Origin: CAZSAL01 sp964604825
GTDB lineage: Bacteria; Elusimicrobiota; Elusimicrobia; 2-01-FULL-59-12
DNA: 64,000 nt
Reading direction: 5' to 3'
Assembly: GCA_964604825.1 (NCBI GenBank)
Contig: CAZSAL010000010.1
Location: 1-64,000, forward strand
How positions within the stretch are numbered: position 1 is the first letter of the stretch; the number at the start of each line of letters is the position of its first letter. This document shows, one piece after another, positions 16,269 to 25,222 of this stretch. The notes beneath the pieces are model-generated. The model was not told the DNA's origin and searched no databases. It saw nothing but the letters and a program-made list of their open reading frames with translations. The position numbers were made by a program, and so were the translations under genes.

Positions 16269-16345
16269 ATTCCCGAAATATGTTATCGGGAATCTAGAAG
16301 TTCCCATGAAAAAGGCTGGGGCCCCCGATAACAAAATTCGGGGGC
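16269..16345. repeat. Paired-hairpin intergenic repeat, family R1, copy 1
   Basis: Two palindromes: ATTCCCGA...TCGGGAAT (16269-16293) and GCCCCCGA...TCGGGGGC (16321-16345). The same two-hairpin design occurs at 19316, 32359 and 56765, each time between genes. REP/BIME-like; may act in termination or mRNA stability. Confidence 0.8.
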
Positions 16346-16366
16346 GACATCAACGGAAAACGTCAT

Positions 16367-17053
16367 CTAGTCTCTTATGCGGTTCTCCTGGTATGACTGC
16401 GCCGGCCCGCTGACTACGGCGTGCTTGTTGCCGGGCAATCCCGCCTGCGTGTAGGGCACCACGACTTTGAATCCCGGATCCAGATAATAGCGAACGCGGT
16501 TTGTCTGCTGAACGCCGCCGTCAAGCTTTGTCAGCCATTGTTCGACACAGGCCTGCGGCATACCTTCGGTAATGGCTGAGGCAAGATCTTTGATTTCTTT
16601 GGTCCGGGATTTCATGTCGCCCTGCCGCCAATCAACCGGATTGAACCACTTCACGGTCGCCGCATAGGACTGGAAGCCGCCCAGTTTCAGGCTGAGGCGA
16701 TGCTTCCCCGCAGCAATTGCGGGCGTGTAATCGTCCGCTGAAAAGCATCCTTCCCAGTCGCCCTTGGGCGCAAGCCCAGGCGGGCCGCTGAAAGCGCCTG
16801 TACGGTTAGACGGCTGCCCATCAATAATCAACTCCGAAGCGGAAACCCAGCCGGCAAGATCCGCGGGCGTGTAGGCGGGATTAAATACATGAACATAGAT
16901 CAACTGATTGAAAGAGGATGGGTGGCTTGTCCCTACAATCCGGACCGTCAGATTTTTTTCATCGGCAAAAGCCCCGCCGGAAAGCGGCAACGAACAAAGA
17001 AGAAAACCCAGTGCAATTATTCTTGCAGCGCTGCGATACGAATTAATATCCAT
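16367..17053 (-). CDS. Secreted protein of unknown function
   Basis: 228 residues with a signal peptide (hydrophobic core IIALGFLLCSLPLSGG, cleavage near AFADE). The mature part is beta-rich and mentions no domain I recognise; two Cys (near 103 and 167) could form a disulfide. It lies between two outer-membrane protein genes on the same strand, so an envelope role is plausible, but no more can be said. Confidence 0.6.
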   Translation of the reverse strand: MDINSYRSAARIIALGFLLCSLPLSGGAFADEKNLTVRIVGTSHPSSFNQLIYVHVFNPAYTPADLAGWVSASELIIDGQPSNRTGAFSGPPGLAPKGDWEGCFSADDYTPAIAAGKHRLSLKLGGFQSYAATVKWFNPVDWRQGDMKSRTKEIKDLASAITEGMPQACVEQWLTKLDGGVQQTNRVRYYLDPGFKVVVPYTQAGLPGNKHAVVSGPAQSYQENRIRD

Positions 17054-17065
17054 ACCATAATAATA

Positions 17066-17860
17066 CTACTCGGGGCGGCGGGGTTCGCCTATAGTCTCGC
17101 GGGGCAGGGTTCCCGGAGATTTGGGAAACGTAAATCCATATGTTAACCCCGTAGTAAACTGCCAATCGTCTGCGCCGCTGGAAAGCCCCCTGCGGACCCC
17201 TGCGTCGAAGAAAAGATCCGGCCTGGGCGATTCCCAAATGAGGCCCAGGAGGCCGGAGTTATTGGGGAGAAACTCGTGCTGCCCCTGCCCGTCGATTTCG
17301 CCCACGATCCGCAGCTTTTGGGTTATGGGACGCTCGGCAATCGTTCCCCAGGAAACGAACCCGTCCTGATCAAACTGGTCCACACCGCCGCCAAGGTTAA
17401 TGTGAAAAGTCATTCCAAGCAGGCGGTGGCTCCAAATGCCGGTTTCCTGAAATCCCACGAAGTGTTCCCCCGGCTCGCCGGACGGAAGCAGGAGCGCGGT
17501 TTCAAAGGCGACGCTGTCTCCGGGCCGGTCCTGCAGGAAGCCTTCCTTCGCTACAACCTTAAGGTTCAGTTCGTTTTCCCCCACATGAGTCGACGCTCCA
17601 TTGGTCCTGTTCACATTGAATTGGCCGACCGCTTCCATCCCATCCCAGATGCCGTAGTTGATCACTACCTGCGGAATGGTGTAGGTCGTGGCATCCCCGT
17701 TTCGGGCCGCATTGAAATACCCCAGCTCAGTTTCGACTTCGTGCAGGCCCGCGACTGCCGCGTCAGTTGCGATAAAAGGCCGGTAAGCATACGCCGCGCC
17801 CGCTCCGGCAAAAATAATCGCCGTTATTATTTTTAGTCGCCTCATAAGCATCGCGCACAT
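17066..17860 (-). CDS. Outer-membrane protein, phenol-degradation MetA-like family
   Basis: 264 residues starting at one of three close Met codons (MCAMLMRRLK); a signal peptide ends near AAYAYRPF. Strand-rich body with GLHEVETELGYF, YTIPQVVINYGI and repeated aromatic girdle patterns resembles the PF13557-type barrels annotated as putative MetA-pathway proteins. The C-terminal tail is proline/charge-rich rather than ending on Phe. Substrate unknown. Divergent from rimO. Confidence 0.65.
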   Translation of the reverse strand: MCAMLMRRLKIITAIIFAGAGAAYAYRPFIATDAAVAGLHEVETELGYFNAARNGDATTYTIPQVVINYGIWDGMEAVGQFNVNRTNGASTHVGENELNLKVVAKEGFLQDRPGDSVAFETALLLPSGEPGEHFVGFQETGIWSHRLLGMTFHINLGGGVDQFDQDGFVSWGTIAERPITQKLRIVGEIDGQGQHEFLPNNSGLLGLIWESPRPDLFFDAGVRRGLSSGADDWQFTTGLTYGFTFPKSPGTLPRETIGEPRRPE

Positions 17861-17906
17861 TATACCGCGACGGGAACTTACCGCATGGGAACGTTATAAT
17901 GAAGTT

Positions 17907-19301
17907 GTGACCTCCAGACACAAAGTCTTCATCGTTACGCTTGGGTGCGCCAAAAACACGGCGGACACCGATAACCTGACGCGCCTGCTCAAGGCGCGCG
18001 GCTGCCTTATCGCCGCAAACCCTGAAGAGGCGGATGCCATCATTGTTCACACCTGTTCTTTCATCGAAGCGGCCAAGAAGCAGTCCATCGAAGCGATACT
18101 GCAGGCCGGCGGCATCAAGACTGGAAAACAGAAATTATTCGCAACCGGGTGTCTGATCCAGCAGCACGGCGCCGAACTTTTCAAGGAGATGCCCGAGGTT
18201 GACGCTTTCCTCGGTACCGGCCAGCTCGCGCAGATTCCCGGCCTGCTGGAGAAACCGCGCAATCGCTTTATCAACCGGGCCCGTCCCGGCGGCTTCATGG
18301 ACGCCCCACGACAGTCAAAAAATGCGGATTTCGGAGTGTGGAGTTCGGAATTAGGAATTTCTAACAAAAACAACCTGCTTCCACATTCCGCATTCCACAT
18401 TCCGCAATTCCCAAAAGCGAGTGCCTACCTGCGTCTTTCAGAGGGCTGCAGCCATCCGTGCTCGTTCTGCGTCATCCCCCGAATCCGCGGGGCGGTGCAG
18501 AGCCGCAGCGAAGATGCGATCCTGCGCGAAGCCCGCGAGCTTGCCGAGCATGGCGTCGAAGAATTCAGCGTGATTGCCCAGGATACGGGTGATTGGGGCA
18601 GGGATACCCGGTCCCGGAACCGTCTGCCGGAGCTGCTGCGCGCCATAGGGAAAATCCCGGGGGTACGCTGGGTGCGCCTGATGTACATGCACCCCGCTTC
18701 ATTTTCAGATGATCTGCTCGAAGTTTTCGCGGAACAACCGGATAAATTCCCATATCTGGATATGCCGCTGCAGCATATAGACTCACAAATTCTCTCCAGG
18801 ATGAGGCGCAAAATCGACGAGAAGAATACCCGGCTGCTGATCGAACGGGTACGAAAACGCGCGCCCGATCTCAGCCTGCGGACAACTTTACTGGCGGGAT
18901 TCCCCGGAGAAACAGCGGCCCAGTTCAGGCGTCTCGTTGAGTTTGTGAAGGAGGGGCACTTCGATTATCTGGGAGCTTTCGCTTATTCTAGGGAGGAAGG
19001 GACCGTCGCCGGCAGGATGCCCGGGCAGATTTCACAGAAGGTAAAGCAGGAGCGCCAGACCACTTTGACCGATGCCTATTATGATACGGCCCACACCAGG
19101 GCGCAGAAACGCATAGGCAAGGCGGAGATTATCCTGATTGAAGAAACCGAAGGGAACGAAGTGCTCGGGCGCACCCGCAGGGAAGCGCCGGAAATTGATG
19201 CGATTGTCAGGCTTCCTCAAAAAGCTGCGCGCCGCGGACGTTTTGTCACAGCAAAACTCACCGGCTACGATGCCTTTGAGTATACGGCCCAACCTCTTTA
19301 A
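17907..19301 (+). CDS. rimO: Ribosomal protein S12 methylthiotransferase RimO
   Basis: Radical-SAM enzyme that adds a methylthio group to Asp of ribosomal protein S12. N-terminal UPF0004 domain with cluster cysteines in TLGCAKN, HTCSF and ATGCL; radical-SAM triad CSHPCSFC; C-terminal TRAM-like domain from about residue 400. The RimO-type CAKNTADTDN supports RimO over MiaB. At 464 residues it is slightly long because of an in-frame insertion at about residues 138-170 (18313-18412) between the two domains, made of repeat-like DNA including two tandem 14-mers. Only plus-strand gene in this stretch; convergent with 19415-19843. Confidence 0.92.
   Translation: MTSRHKVFIVTLGCAKNTADTDNLTRLLKARGCLIAANPEEADAIIVHTCSFIEAAKKQSIEAILQAGGIKTGKQKLFATGCLIQQHGAELFKEMPEVDAFLGTGQLAQIPGLLEKPRNRFINRARPGGFMDAPRQSKNADFGVWSSELGISNKNNLLPHSAFHIPQFPKASAYLRLSEGCSHPCSFCVIPRIRGAVQSRSEDAILREARELAEHGVEEFSVIAQDTGDWGRDTRSRNRLPELLRAIGKIPGVRWVRLMYMHPASFSDDLLEVFAEQPDKFPYLDMPLQHIDSQILSRMRRKIDEKNTRLLIERVRKRAPDLSLRTTLLAGFPGETAAQFRRLVEFVKEGHFDYLGAFAYSREEGTVAGRMPGQISQKVKQERQTTLTDAYYDTAHTRAQKRIGKAEIILIEETEGNEVLGRTRREAPEIDAIVRLPQKAARRGRFVTAKLTGYDAFEYTAQPL
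18313..18412. repeat. In-frame repeat-derived insertion within rimO
   Basis: Contains two perfect tandem copies of TTCCACATTCCGCA (18379-18392, 18393-18406) and, on the left, a diverged inverted counterpart (from TGCGGATTTCGG). Keeps the reading frame and falls in the linker between the UPF0004 and radical-SAM domains, where an extra loop would be tolerated. Confidence 0.75.
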
Positions 19302-19315
19302 AGATTTGCGCTGTC

Positions 19316-19397
19316 ATCCCCGAATACCGCTATCGGGGATCCATAAAATTAAAAATCCTCTATAACGACAAGGATTCCCGATTACGACCTCGGGAAT
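19316..19397. repeat. Paired-hairpin intergenic repeat, family R1, copy 2
   Basis: ATCCCCGA...TCGGGGAT (19316-19340) and ATTCCCGA...TCGGGAAT (19374-19397) lie between the convergent rimO and the 19415-19843 gene, a suitable place for bidirectional termination. Confidence 0.8.
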
Positions 19398-19414
19398 GAC
19401 ATGGGGGGGGCTGG

Positions 19415-19843
19415 TTACTCACCACTATACGTAGCGGCAACATGGTAGTACAGCTTCGTGCCGCAGGGCAGACGTGGATCCATGTAGGAAACTGCTTGGC
19501 ACAACGCCATTCCGTCCAATTCTTCGCGGCCCTCTTTCAGCATGGCGTCAACCGCGTCAGTCAAAAGAAAAACGCCTTTTGAGCATGCTCCTTCGCAAGT
19601 AACATTCAGCAGAAAGGGCTCGTCCAGATCGATGTTGCGGCGGCTTTCGTTGAGCACAGCGTCCGAGGCCGTAACCAGGCGGAATTCCACCCGCAGTTCC
19701 TGGATACGCGGGAAGCGCGAGCGGAGAGTACCCGCGTGCAGAACGTCGCGCTCGGCCGCTTCGCTGCGCGAAACTTTGAGTTCATTTTTATTCTGGGGTT
19801 GGCCGGCACGGCGCCGCTTGCGTGCGGCATAGTTCGGCGGCAT
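19415..19843 (-). CDS. Hypothetical protein (142 aa)
   Basis: Begins with a basic, Gln/Asn-rich head (KRRRAGQPQNKNELKVS) followed by a regular alpha/beta body (LRVEFRLVTASDAVL, FLLNVTCEGAC). Three Cys in the second half could bind a ligand or be structural. I recognise no family. Its ATG overlaps the stop of the 64-residue ORF upstream by one base (TGATG), so the two are coupled. Confidence 0.55.
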   Translation of the reverse strand: MPPNYAARKRRRAGQPQNKNELKVSRSEAAERDVLHAGTLRSRFPRIQELRVEFRLVTASDAVLNESRRNIDLDEPFLLNVTCEGACSKGVFLLTDAVDAMLKEGREELDGMALCQAVSYMDPRLPCGTKLYYHVAATYSGE

Positions 19844-20037
19844 CAGATATTCACCGCCGCAGCGCGGCGGCGCTCCTTCCAGGCGCGGTGCCAGGCGGAA
19901 AGAAACTGTTCCCTGACAAGCCGGTCCGTTGTGCGCAGAGGCGGAAGAGGTTCGTGCTTTTCGGCCTGTTCCTGCCCGAGAAGTAAACGTTTATATCTTT
20001 TTTTGTTCAAGATGGGCCTCCGTGCATTATTTGCCAT
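19843..20037 (-). CDS. Hypothetical basic protein (64 aa)
   Basis: Strongly basic, arginine/lysine-rich (KKRYKRLLLGQEQAEK), with a TDRLVREQFLSAWHRAW helix. No family recognised. Coupled through a one-base TGATG overlap to the 142-residue gene downstream, which argues that both are real. Confidence 0.5.
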   Translation of the reverse strand: MANNARRPILNKKRYKRLLLGQEQAEKHEPLPPLRTTDRLVREQFLSAWHRAWKERRRAAAVNI

Positions 20038-20133
20038 GGGCCCGAGGTCGATAATCAGGGTAAACTTACGGAAGATTACATAGCTAAAGAACTCAGGTTA
20101 AGTATATTATCGCATATCCTTATGAGTTCTATG

Positions 20134-20475
20134 TCAGCCGATAGCTACGTGCCCGGTTTCTCCTGTACGGATCCGCAGGCATTCCGTGAGATCCACGACG
20201 AAGATCTTTCCGTCGCCTACGTGACCGGTGCGGGCGCCCGCCATGATGGCGTCGACCGCAGGCTTGACGAATTCGTCGTTTACCGCGACCTCAAGCCGGA
20301 CCTTCTTCAGGAGGCTTCCCGCTTCCTTGTGGCTGCGGTACACTTCCGAGATTCCCTTCTGCCTGCCGCGGCCCATCACGTTGGTTACCGTAACAAGGTG
20401 AATTTCTTTTTCTTCCAGATGACGGAGAACCTCATCAAGTCGATCCGGCTGAATAACTGCAATGATATATTTCAT
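20134..20475 (-). CDS. glnK: P-II family nitrogen regulatory protein lacking the uridylylation tyrosine
   Basis: Trimeric signal protein that binds ATP/ADP and 2-oxoglutarate and controls the adjacent ammonium channel. PII signatures GRGRQKGISEVYR and ARTGHVGDGKIFV are present; 113 residues. In the T-loop, alignment with E. coli GlnB places Glu where Tyr51 should be (YRSHKEAGSLLKK), so the uridylylation site is missing. It starts 10 bases after the amt stop, the classic amt-glnK operon. The isoform name glnK rests on that linkage. Confidence 0.93.
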   Translation of the reverse strand: MKYIIAVIQPDRLDEVLRHLEEKEIHLVTVTNVMGRGRQKGISEVYRSHKEAGSLLKKVRLEVAVNDEFVKPAVDAIMAGARTGHVGDGKIFVVDLTECLRIRTGETGHVAIG

Positions 20476-20485
20476 GGCATCCCTC

Positions 20486-21805
20486 TCAATCTAACAAGGT
20501 ATAACCGGCTTCACGATGCTGCGTGAGATCGAGGCCGATACGTTCATCCTGCGCGGAAACCCGCAAGCCAACCAGCGCATCGATAAGCTTCAGCAGCACG
20601 ATGGTCATAACGAAGGAATAAACGATCGTGGCGAGCGTAGTCTTCACCTGGATCATCAATTGCGCCGGATTGCCGTAGAAGAAGCCGTTGCTGCCTCCGG
20701 GATTTACCAGCTTGGTGGCGAAAAGCCCTGTGGCTATGGCTCCCCACATCCCGCCGATACCGTGCACGCCGAAAGCGTCCAGCGAATCGTCGTAGCCGAA
20801 CTTCGCTTTGACTACGGCAACCGCTAAGTAGCAGATCAGGGAGACTCCCACGCCGATGGCGATTGCCCCGTAAACATCGACGAAACCCGCGGCCGGCGTA
20901 ATCGCGACAAGACCGCCGACAGCGCCGGTAATTATGCCGAGAACTGTCGGCCGTTTCGCGAAAACCCAGTCCAGAAGGGCCCAGGTCAGGCCGGCGGTCG
21001 CCGCCGCGATGTGCGTGGCTACAAAGGCCGTAGTCGCAAGCGCTCCGGATGACAGCGCGCTGCCGGCGTTAAATCCGAACCAGCCCACCCACAATAACCC
21101 CGCTCCCAGAACGGCGAATGGAAGGTTATGCGGCGGAGAAATATGATCCGGATAACCCTGCCTGCGGCCAAGGACGAGCGCGGAGGCGAGCGCCGCAACA
21201 CCCGCGTTGACGTGAACAACCGTACCTCCCGCGAAATCAAGCGCTCCCATGTTGTGGAATATACCGCCCACTCCCCAGACCCAGTGCGCCACCGGGTCAT
21301 AGACCACAGTCGCCCAGAGGAACGTAAACAGGCAGAAAGCGCTGAACTTCATGCGTTCGGCGAAGGCGCCAAGAATCAGGGCCGGAGTAATGATGGCAAA
21401 CATCGCCTGATAGATCATGAACGCCTGGTGCGGGATGGTCGGCGCATAATTGACATTGGGCGTAAGACCCACGCCTTTAAGACCGGCCCAGGCCAGACTG
21501 CCGATTAATCCTTTAACATCCGGACCGAATGACAGGCTGTATCCGATCAAAACCCACTGCAGGCTGACGATTGCCATGGTCATGAAGCACTGCATCAGGA
21601 TGGACAGGATGTTTTTCTTGCGCACGAGCCCCCCGTAAAAGAAGGCAAGCGCGGGCGTCATCATCAAGACCAGCGCGGCGCTGATAAGCACCCACGCCGT
21701 GTCGCCGCTATCGATGCGTGCGACCGCGATCGTATCTGCCGATGCGAAACTGGAAATAAACAACAGAGAAACAACTGGTGGGAACCACCGTTTGACAGCT
21801 TTCAT
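20486..21805 (-). CDS. amt: Ammonium transporter
   Basis: Eleven-helix ammonium channel of the inner membrane. 439 residues with an N-terminal signal-like helix, the Amt motif FYGGLVRKKN, DFAGGTVVHVNAG, and the pore twin-His pair in DPVAHWVW and FGVHGIGGMWG. Co-transcribed with the PII gene immediately downstream, which should plug the channel when nitrogen is plentiful. The leader contains a GC hairpin (21831-21850) just before the ribosome site. Confidence 0.96.
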   Translation of the reverse strand: MKAVKRWFPPVVSLLFISSFASADTIAVARIDSGDTAWVLISAALVLMMTPALAFFYGGLVRKKNILSILMQCFMTMAIVSLQWVLIGYSLSFGPDVKGLIGSLAWAGLKGVGLTPNVNYAPTIPHQAFMIYQAMFAIITPALILGAFAERMKFSAFCLFTFLWATVVYDPVAHWVWGVGGIFHNMGALDFAGGTVVHVNAGVAALASALVLGRRQGYPDHISPPHNLPFAVLGAGLLWVGWFGFNAGSALSSGALATTAFVATHIAAATAGLTWALLDWVFAKRPTVLGIITGAVGGLVAITPAAGFVDVYGAIAIGVGVSLICYLAVAVVKAKFGYDDSLDAFGVHGIGGMWGAIATGLFATKLVNPGGSNGFFYGNPAQLMIQVKTTLATIVYSFVMTIVLLKLIDALVGLRVSAQDERIGLDLTQHREAGYTLLD

Positions 21806-21830
21806 ACCTAATCCCCTTTCATTAGGAAAT

Positions 21831-21850
21831 CCCGCCTGTTATACGGCGGG
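21831..21850 (-). promoter_or_regulatory. GC hairpin in the amt leader
   Basis: CCCGCC (21831-21836) and GGCGGG (21845-21850) form a short stem in the untranslated leader, close to the ribosome-binding region (AAAGGGG before the ATG). It could modulate translation or simply be structural; no T-run follows. Confidence 0.4.
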
Positions 21851-21870
21851 TATTCGCCATTTTTTTAGCG

Positions 21871-21903
21871 AAAAAAAGCGCAACTTCCATCAGGAAGTAG
21901 CGC
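21871..21903 (-). terminator. Rho-independent terminator upstream of amt
   Basis: On the minus strand GCGCTACTTCC and GGAAGTTGCGC (one mismatch) form a hairpin with a 4-nt loop directly followed by seven T. It would end transcripts from the 21997-22335 gene before the amt promoter region. Confidence 0.85.
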
Positions 21904-21996
21904 CATTGGTAAGCTGCAAACGCATGGCAGCACGAAATCCGCACTGCTTTGTACGGACGCGCTTATTCTAGCAAACGAACGGGGTCTGGTGGCAAG

Positions 21997-22335
21997 TCAA
22001 GAAGCTACGGCCAGACGATGAATTTCCCTGGCGTTCATGGTTTTGTCAAAATGCACCCGGACCATGTCTTTAAGCGCCACGTCGTGAAGCGGGATCTTTT
22101 TGCCCTGCGCGTCAAATACAGGCACATCATTCTTGAACGAAAACGTCGTGAAGTTATCCTGAGGATCGCGAACTTTCAGCAATCCCAGACGCTCGTCAAT
22201 GCCTGCCACGGTACCCGTTACGTTCCCGGACGCAGTCATCAAAGACCTATCTCCTTGAACCGCAGGCCCTGATTCCAGGCCCAACGCCGGCAGTGCCAGC
22301 GTCATCGCAATAACAATCAAACGAAGTCTGAGCAT
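21997..22335 (-). CDS. Small secreted protein of unknown function
   Basis: 112 residues with a signal peptide (cleavage near ALGLES). The mature part (GNVTGTVAGIDERLGLLKVRD, then KDMVRVHFD) looks like a small OB/beta-barrel domain of the kind found in periplasmic copper- or metal-response proteins and DUF5666-type repeats; I cannot choose. Ends at a good terminator. Confidence 0.6.
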   Translation of the reverse strand: MLRLRLIVIAMTLALPALGLESGPAVQGDRSLMTASGNVTGTVAGIDERLGLLKVRDPQDNFTTFSFKNDVPVFDAQGKKIPLHDVALKDMVRVHFDKTMNAREIHRLAVAS

Positions 22336-22381
22336 GCAATTTAGACATACGTAGGGAAAATACAGTTACAAGGAAAGTGCG

Positions 22382-22804
22382 TTACTTCGATTGATTCAGG
22401 ATGGCTTCGACTTTGGAAATCAATTGATGGGAAACTGCCGTTTTTTCGATAAATTCGTCTTCGTAATGCAGAAGGCCCCGGCTCGCAATTTCGCTTTCGG
22501 CGTGGCCGGACATAAACAGGCACTTCATCCGTGGGCGCATATTCTTCAAAAGATACACAAGCTGCCTGCCGTTCATCCCGGGCATAATCACGTCGGTCAC
22601 CATAAGATCAATCGGGTTTTCATAGTCGGCACAGGCTTCGAAAGCCTCTTTGCCGCTTTTGGCTTCAAGAGTCTTATAACCTTCTTTTATAAGAGTTTGG
22701 CGGATAACCTGCCGCACAACGGGGTCGTCATCGACTACGAGGATCGTATAGTATCTGCGGGCCGAATGTGATTTAGAAGATGGCGTAACAGCTTCGGGAC
22801 ACAT
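22382..22804 (-). CDS. Single-domain response regulator
   Basis: 140 residues: a 20-residue polar lead followed by one receiver domain (ILVVDDDPVVRQ; phospho-acceptor in LMVTDVIMPGMNG; Lys in FIEKTA). No output domain, so it signals through protein contacts like CheY. It is encoded just downstream of the hybrid sensor kinase in the same direction, its likely partner, with 93 bases between them. Confidence 0.9.
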   Translation of the reverse strand: MCPEAVTPSSKSHSARRYYTILVVDDDPVVRQVIRQTLIKEGYKTLEAKSGKEAFEACADYENPIDLMVTDVIMPGMNGRQLVYLLKNMRPRMKCLFMSGHAESEIASRGLLHYEDEFIEKTAVSHQLISKVEAILNQSK

Positions 22805-22897
22805 CAGGGACCTCTTTTACGGGGAAACAGAATTGTAACGCGTCTAATTTACCAAAATAGCGCCCGGACAAACAAACAATTTTTTGCGGGGAATTTG

Positions 22898-25078
22898 TTA
22901 TGAGCTTCCATCAAGAATGCTCCTGATTTTCCTTGTCAATTCCTGGGGCGTAAACGGCTTTTCGAGCAGCGATACTCCCGGCTTCAGGATTCCACCGTCA
23001 ACGATCACGTTTTCGCTGTAGCCGGACATAAACAGAACTTTGATATCGGGTTGTCTCTCAGACAACAGGCGGGCAATTTCCGCGCCGTTCATGCCGGGGA
23101 GAACGACATCGGTCAACAATAAATCAATGTGCCCCGCATGCGGCAATATTTTTTCGGTCTCTTCGCCCGAAGCCGCAGAGACCACCCTGTAACCCTGGTG
23201 TTCCAATGTGCGCCTGGTTAAATCGCGGACAAGATCTTCATCTTCAATTAACAATATTGATTCCCTTCCTTTGTAAACGTCCGTATCCAGCGACGCCTGC
23301 GGATGAATTTCCGCTTCACCGGTTCGTGGCAAATAAACCTTAAAAGTAGTCCCCATATTTAAGTGACTGTATACAAAAATGTCCCCTCCGTTTTGTTTGA
23401 CAATTCCGTAAATAGTGGCCAGCCCCAGTCCCGAGCCCTTTCCCGTCTCTTTGGTAGTGAAATAGGGTTCGAAGATGCGCTCTCTGATCTCCGGGGTCAT
23501 GCCGATTCCGGTATCAGAAACTGACAGTATCACATAACTACCCGCTTTGAGCCCCTCCTGATGATCGGCCATTTCCTCAACCAGTTCGCAGTTGCGGGTT
23601 GTTACCGTCAATTTCCCGCCCCGGGCAATCGTCGCGTCCCGCGCATTCAGCGTCAGATTTATCAGCACCTGCTCGATTTGAGAGGGGTCCATTTTGATGT
23701 TCCCGGTATCCGGCGCCAGCTGCATATCCAGGGAAATGTTTTCAGGAATTAAAGGCCGCAGCAATTTTTCGGCGTCCCGCAGCATATCGTTGAGATTGAT
23801 CACTTTTGGAGCGGCAACCTGCCTGCGGCCAAAGGCAAGCAACTGTCGGGTCAAAGAACTGGCCCTTTCTGCAGCTTTGATAATTTCGTCGATATCCGCC
23901 CGCAGTTCATTTTGTCCATCTAATGCCGATCTAAGATCGTTGGCGTAACCGAGAATGCCCGTAAGCAGATTGTTAAAATCGTGAGCGACCCCGCCGGCAA
24001 GCCTGCCGATCGCTTCGATTCTTTGAAGTTGCTGAATCTGCTCCTGCGCTTTTCTCAGCTTCTCCTCAGCCATGTGCTTTTCGGTGATATCCCGCACGAA
24101 TTTGACATACCCGTTCAAACGGCCTTCTTCATCGTGGATAGCATTGATAACCACCTGCGCGAAATAGCGCGAACCGTCTTTGCGCAGCCGTTCCGCCTCT
24201 TCTTCATAGCGGCCTTCTTCAGCCGCCTGCCGCAGCATTTCCTGAGGATGCCCTTTGGCCACGACATCAGGGGGGAAGAATAATTCGTAAGGTTTGCCAA
24301 CAACATCTTTATCCTGGTATCCGGTCATTTGCTGCGCGGCAGGCGGCCAGGACACCACTCTGCCGGTTAGATCAATCATATACACCGCGTAATCTTTTGC
24401 GTTAGCGAAGAGAGACCGGAAGTGATGCTCGCTTTCCCGGAGAGCCGCTTCGATCTTTTCCCGTCTCTTCACTTCACGAAGCAGCATATATGAGATTATC
24501 CCGATAAACAGCAGGCTTGTTCCCGAGATCGCCAGGAAAGCGGAAAGCCTGACCCTTGAAGCCTTTTCCAGCGAATTCTTGTGCAGCATGAGCAGCCAGT
24601 TTTCTTCGACTCTCATTCCACCCGCAATACTTTTAATTTCATCCAGGATATTGTCTATTTCCTGCAAGTTGCCTTCATGGAACGCAGTTCCTTTTCCGAT
24701 TGCTTCGTCCGATTTGGAAAAAAGCTCATCCAGGAGCGGTTTTATCTCAGCGCAGTATTCGACCTGCGCACGGTTGTCCCGTGTTAACCGTGATATTCTT
24801 TCGAAGTTAAGGTAGCTTGTTCTTTTTGCAGCCTGGTAGGACGCAGCATAAACAGGCCCGCGAGTTAGCATGTAGGATCGCTGCGCGGTCTCTGCCGCGT
24901 TCAAGCTGGTCGTCAGTGACTCTATGTTTGCGAGCACTTCATAGGTATGCGTTACCAGATGCGAATTTTGCTGAAAACTTCTGAAATGGATGTAACCGGC
25001 GCCAACTGCGGCAATTAAAATAAGAGAAAAGGCAGCAATCAGTCCACCTTGATATCGAAAATAGGAAGTTTTACCCAT
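22898..25078 (-). CDS. Hybrid sensor histidine kinase: CHASE3-like, PAS, HisKA, HATPase, receiver
   Basis: 726 residues from Met 25078 (an upstream Met at 25138 is possible but adds a non-hydrophobic lead). Two transmembrane helices flank a periplasmic helical CHASE3-type sensor (AETAQRSYMLTRG). A PAS domain (FRSLFANAKDYAV) with PAC follows, then HisKA with GGVAHDFNNLLTG, HATPase with N-box NLTLNARDA and GSGLGLA, and a C-terminal receiver (LLLTDVVLPGMNG). The H-box type is shared with NtrB-like hybrid kinases that pass phosphate internally. The stimulus is unknown; partner probably the receiver at 22382-22804. Confidence 0.93.
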   Translation of the reverse strand: MGKTSYFRYQGGLIAAFSLILIAAVGAGYIHFRSFQQNSHLVTHTYEVLANIESLTTSLNAAETAQRSYMLTRGPVYAASYQAAKRTSYLNFERISRLTRDNRAQVEYCAEIKPLLDELFSKSDEAIGKGTAFHEGNLQEIDNILDEIKSIAGGMRVEENWLLMLHKNSLEKASRVRLSAFLAISGTSLLFIGIISYMLLREVKRREKIEAALRESEHHFRSLFANAKDYAVYMIDLTGRVVSWPPAAQQMTGYQDKDVVGKPYELFFPPDVVAKGHPQEMLRQAAEEGRYEEEAERLRKDGSRYFAQVVINAIHDEEGRLNGYVKFVRDITEKHMAEEKLRKAQEQIQQLQRIEAIGRLAGGVAHDFNNLLTGILGYANDLRSALDGQNELRADIDEIIKAAERASSLTRQLLAFGRRQVAAPKVINLNDMLRDAEKLLRPLIPENISLDMQLAPDTGNIKMDPSQIEQVLINLTLNARDATIARGGKLTVTTRNCELVEEMADHQEGLKAGSYVILSVSDTGIGMTPEIRERIFEPYFTTKETGKGSGLGLATIYGIVKQNGGDIFVYSHLNMGTTFKVYLPRTGEAEIHPQASLDTDVYKGRESILLIEDEDLVRDLTRRTLEHQGYRVVSAASGEETEKILPHAGHIDLLLTDVVLPGMNGAEIARLLSERQPDIKVLFMSGYSENVIVDGGILKPGVSLLEKPFTPQELTRKIRSILDGSS

Positions 25079-25222
25079 GCTAATTAATATCTCCTCATTA
25101 TTTAGAAACCTGATTGCCAGCAACAGTGTCAAACACACGAACTAAGCTATTAGCCAAAAGTCTCATTTTTTCCTATCCCCTTGACTACTACGTTAAACAG
25201 GGTTTAGACTTCTAATGCTGAT

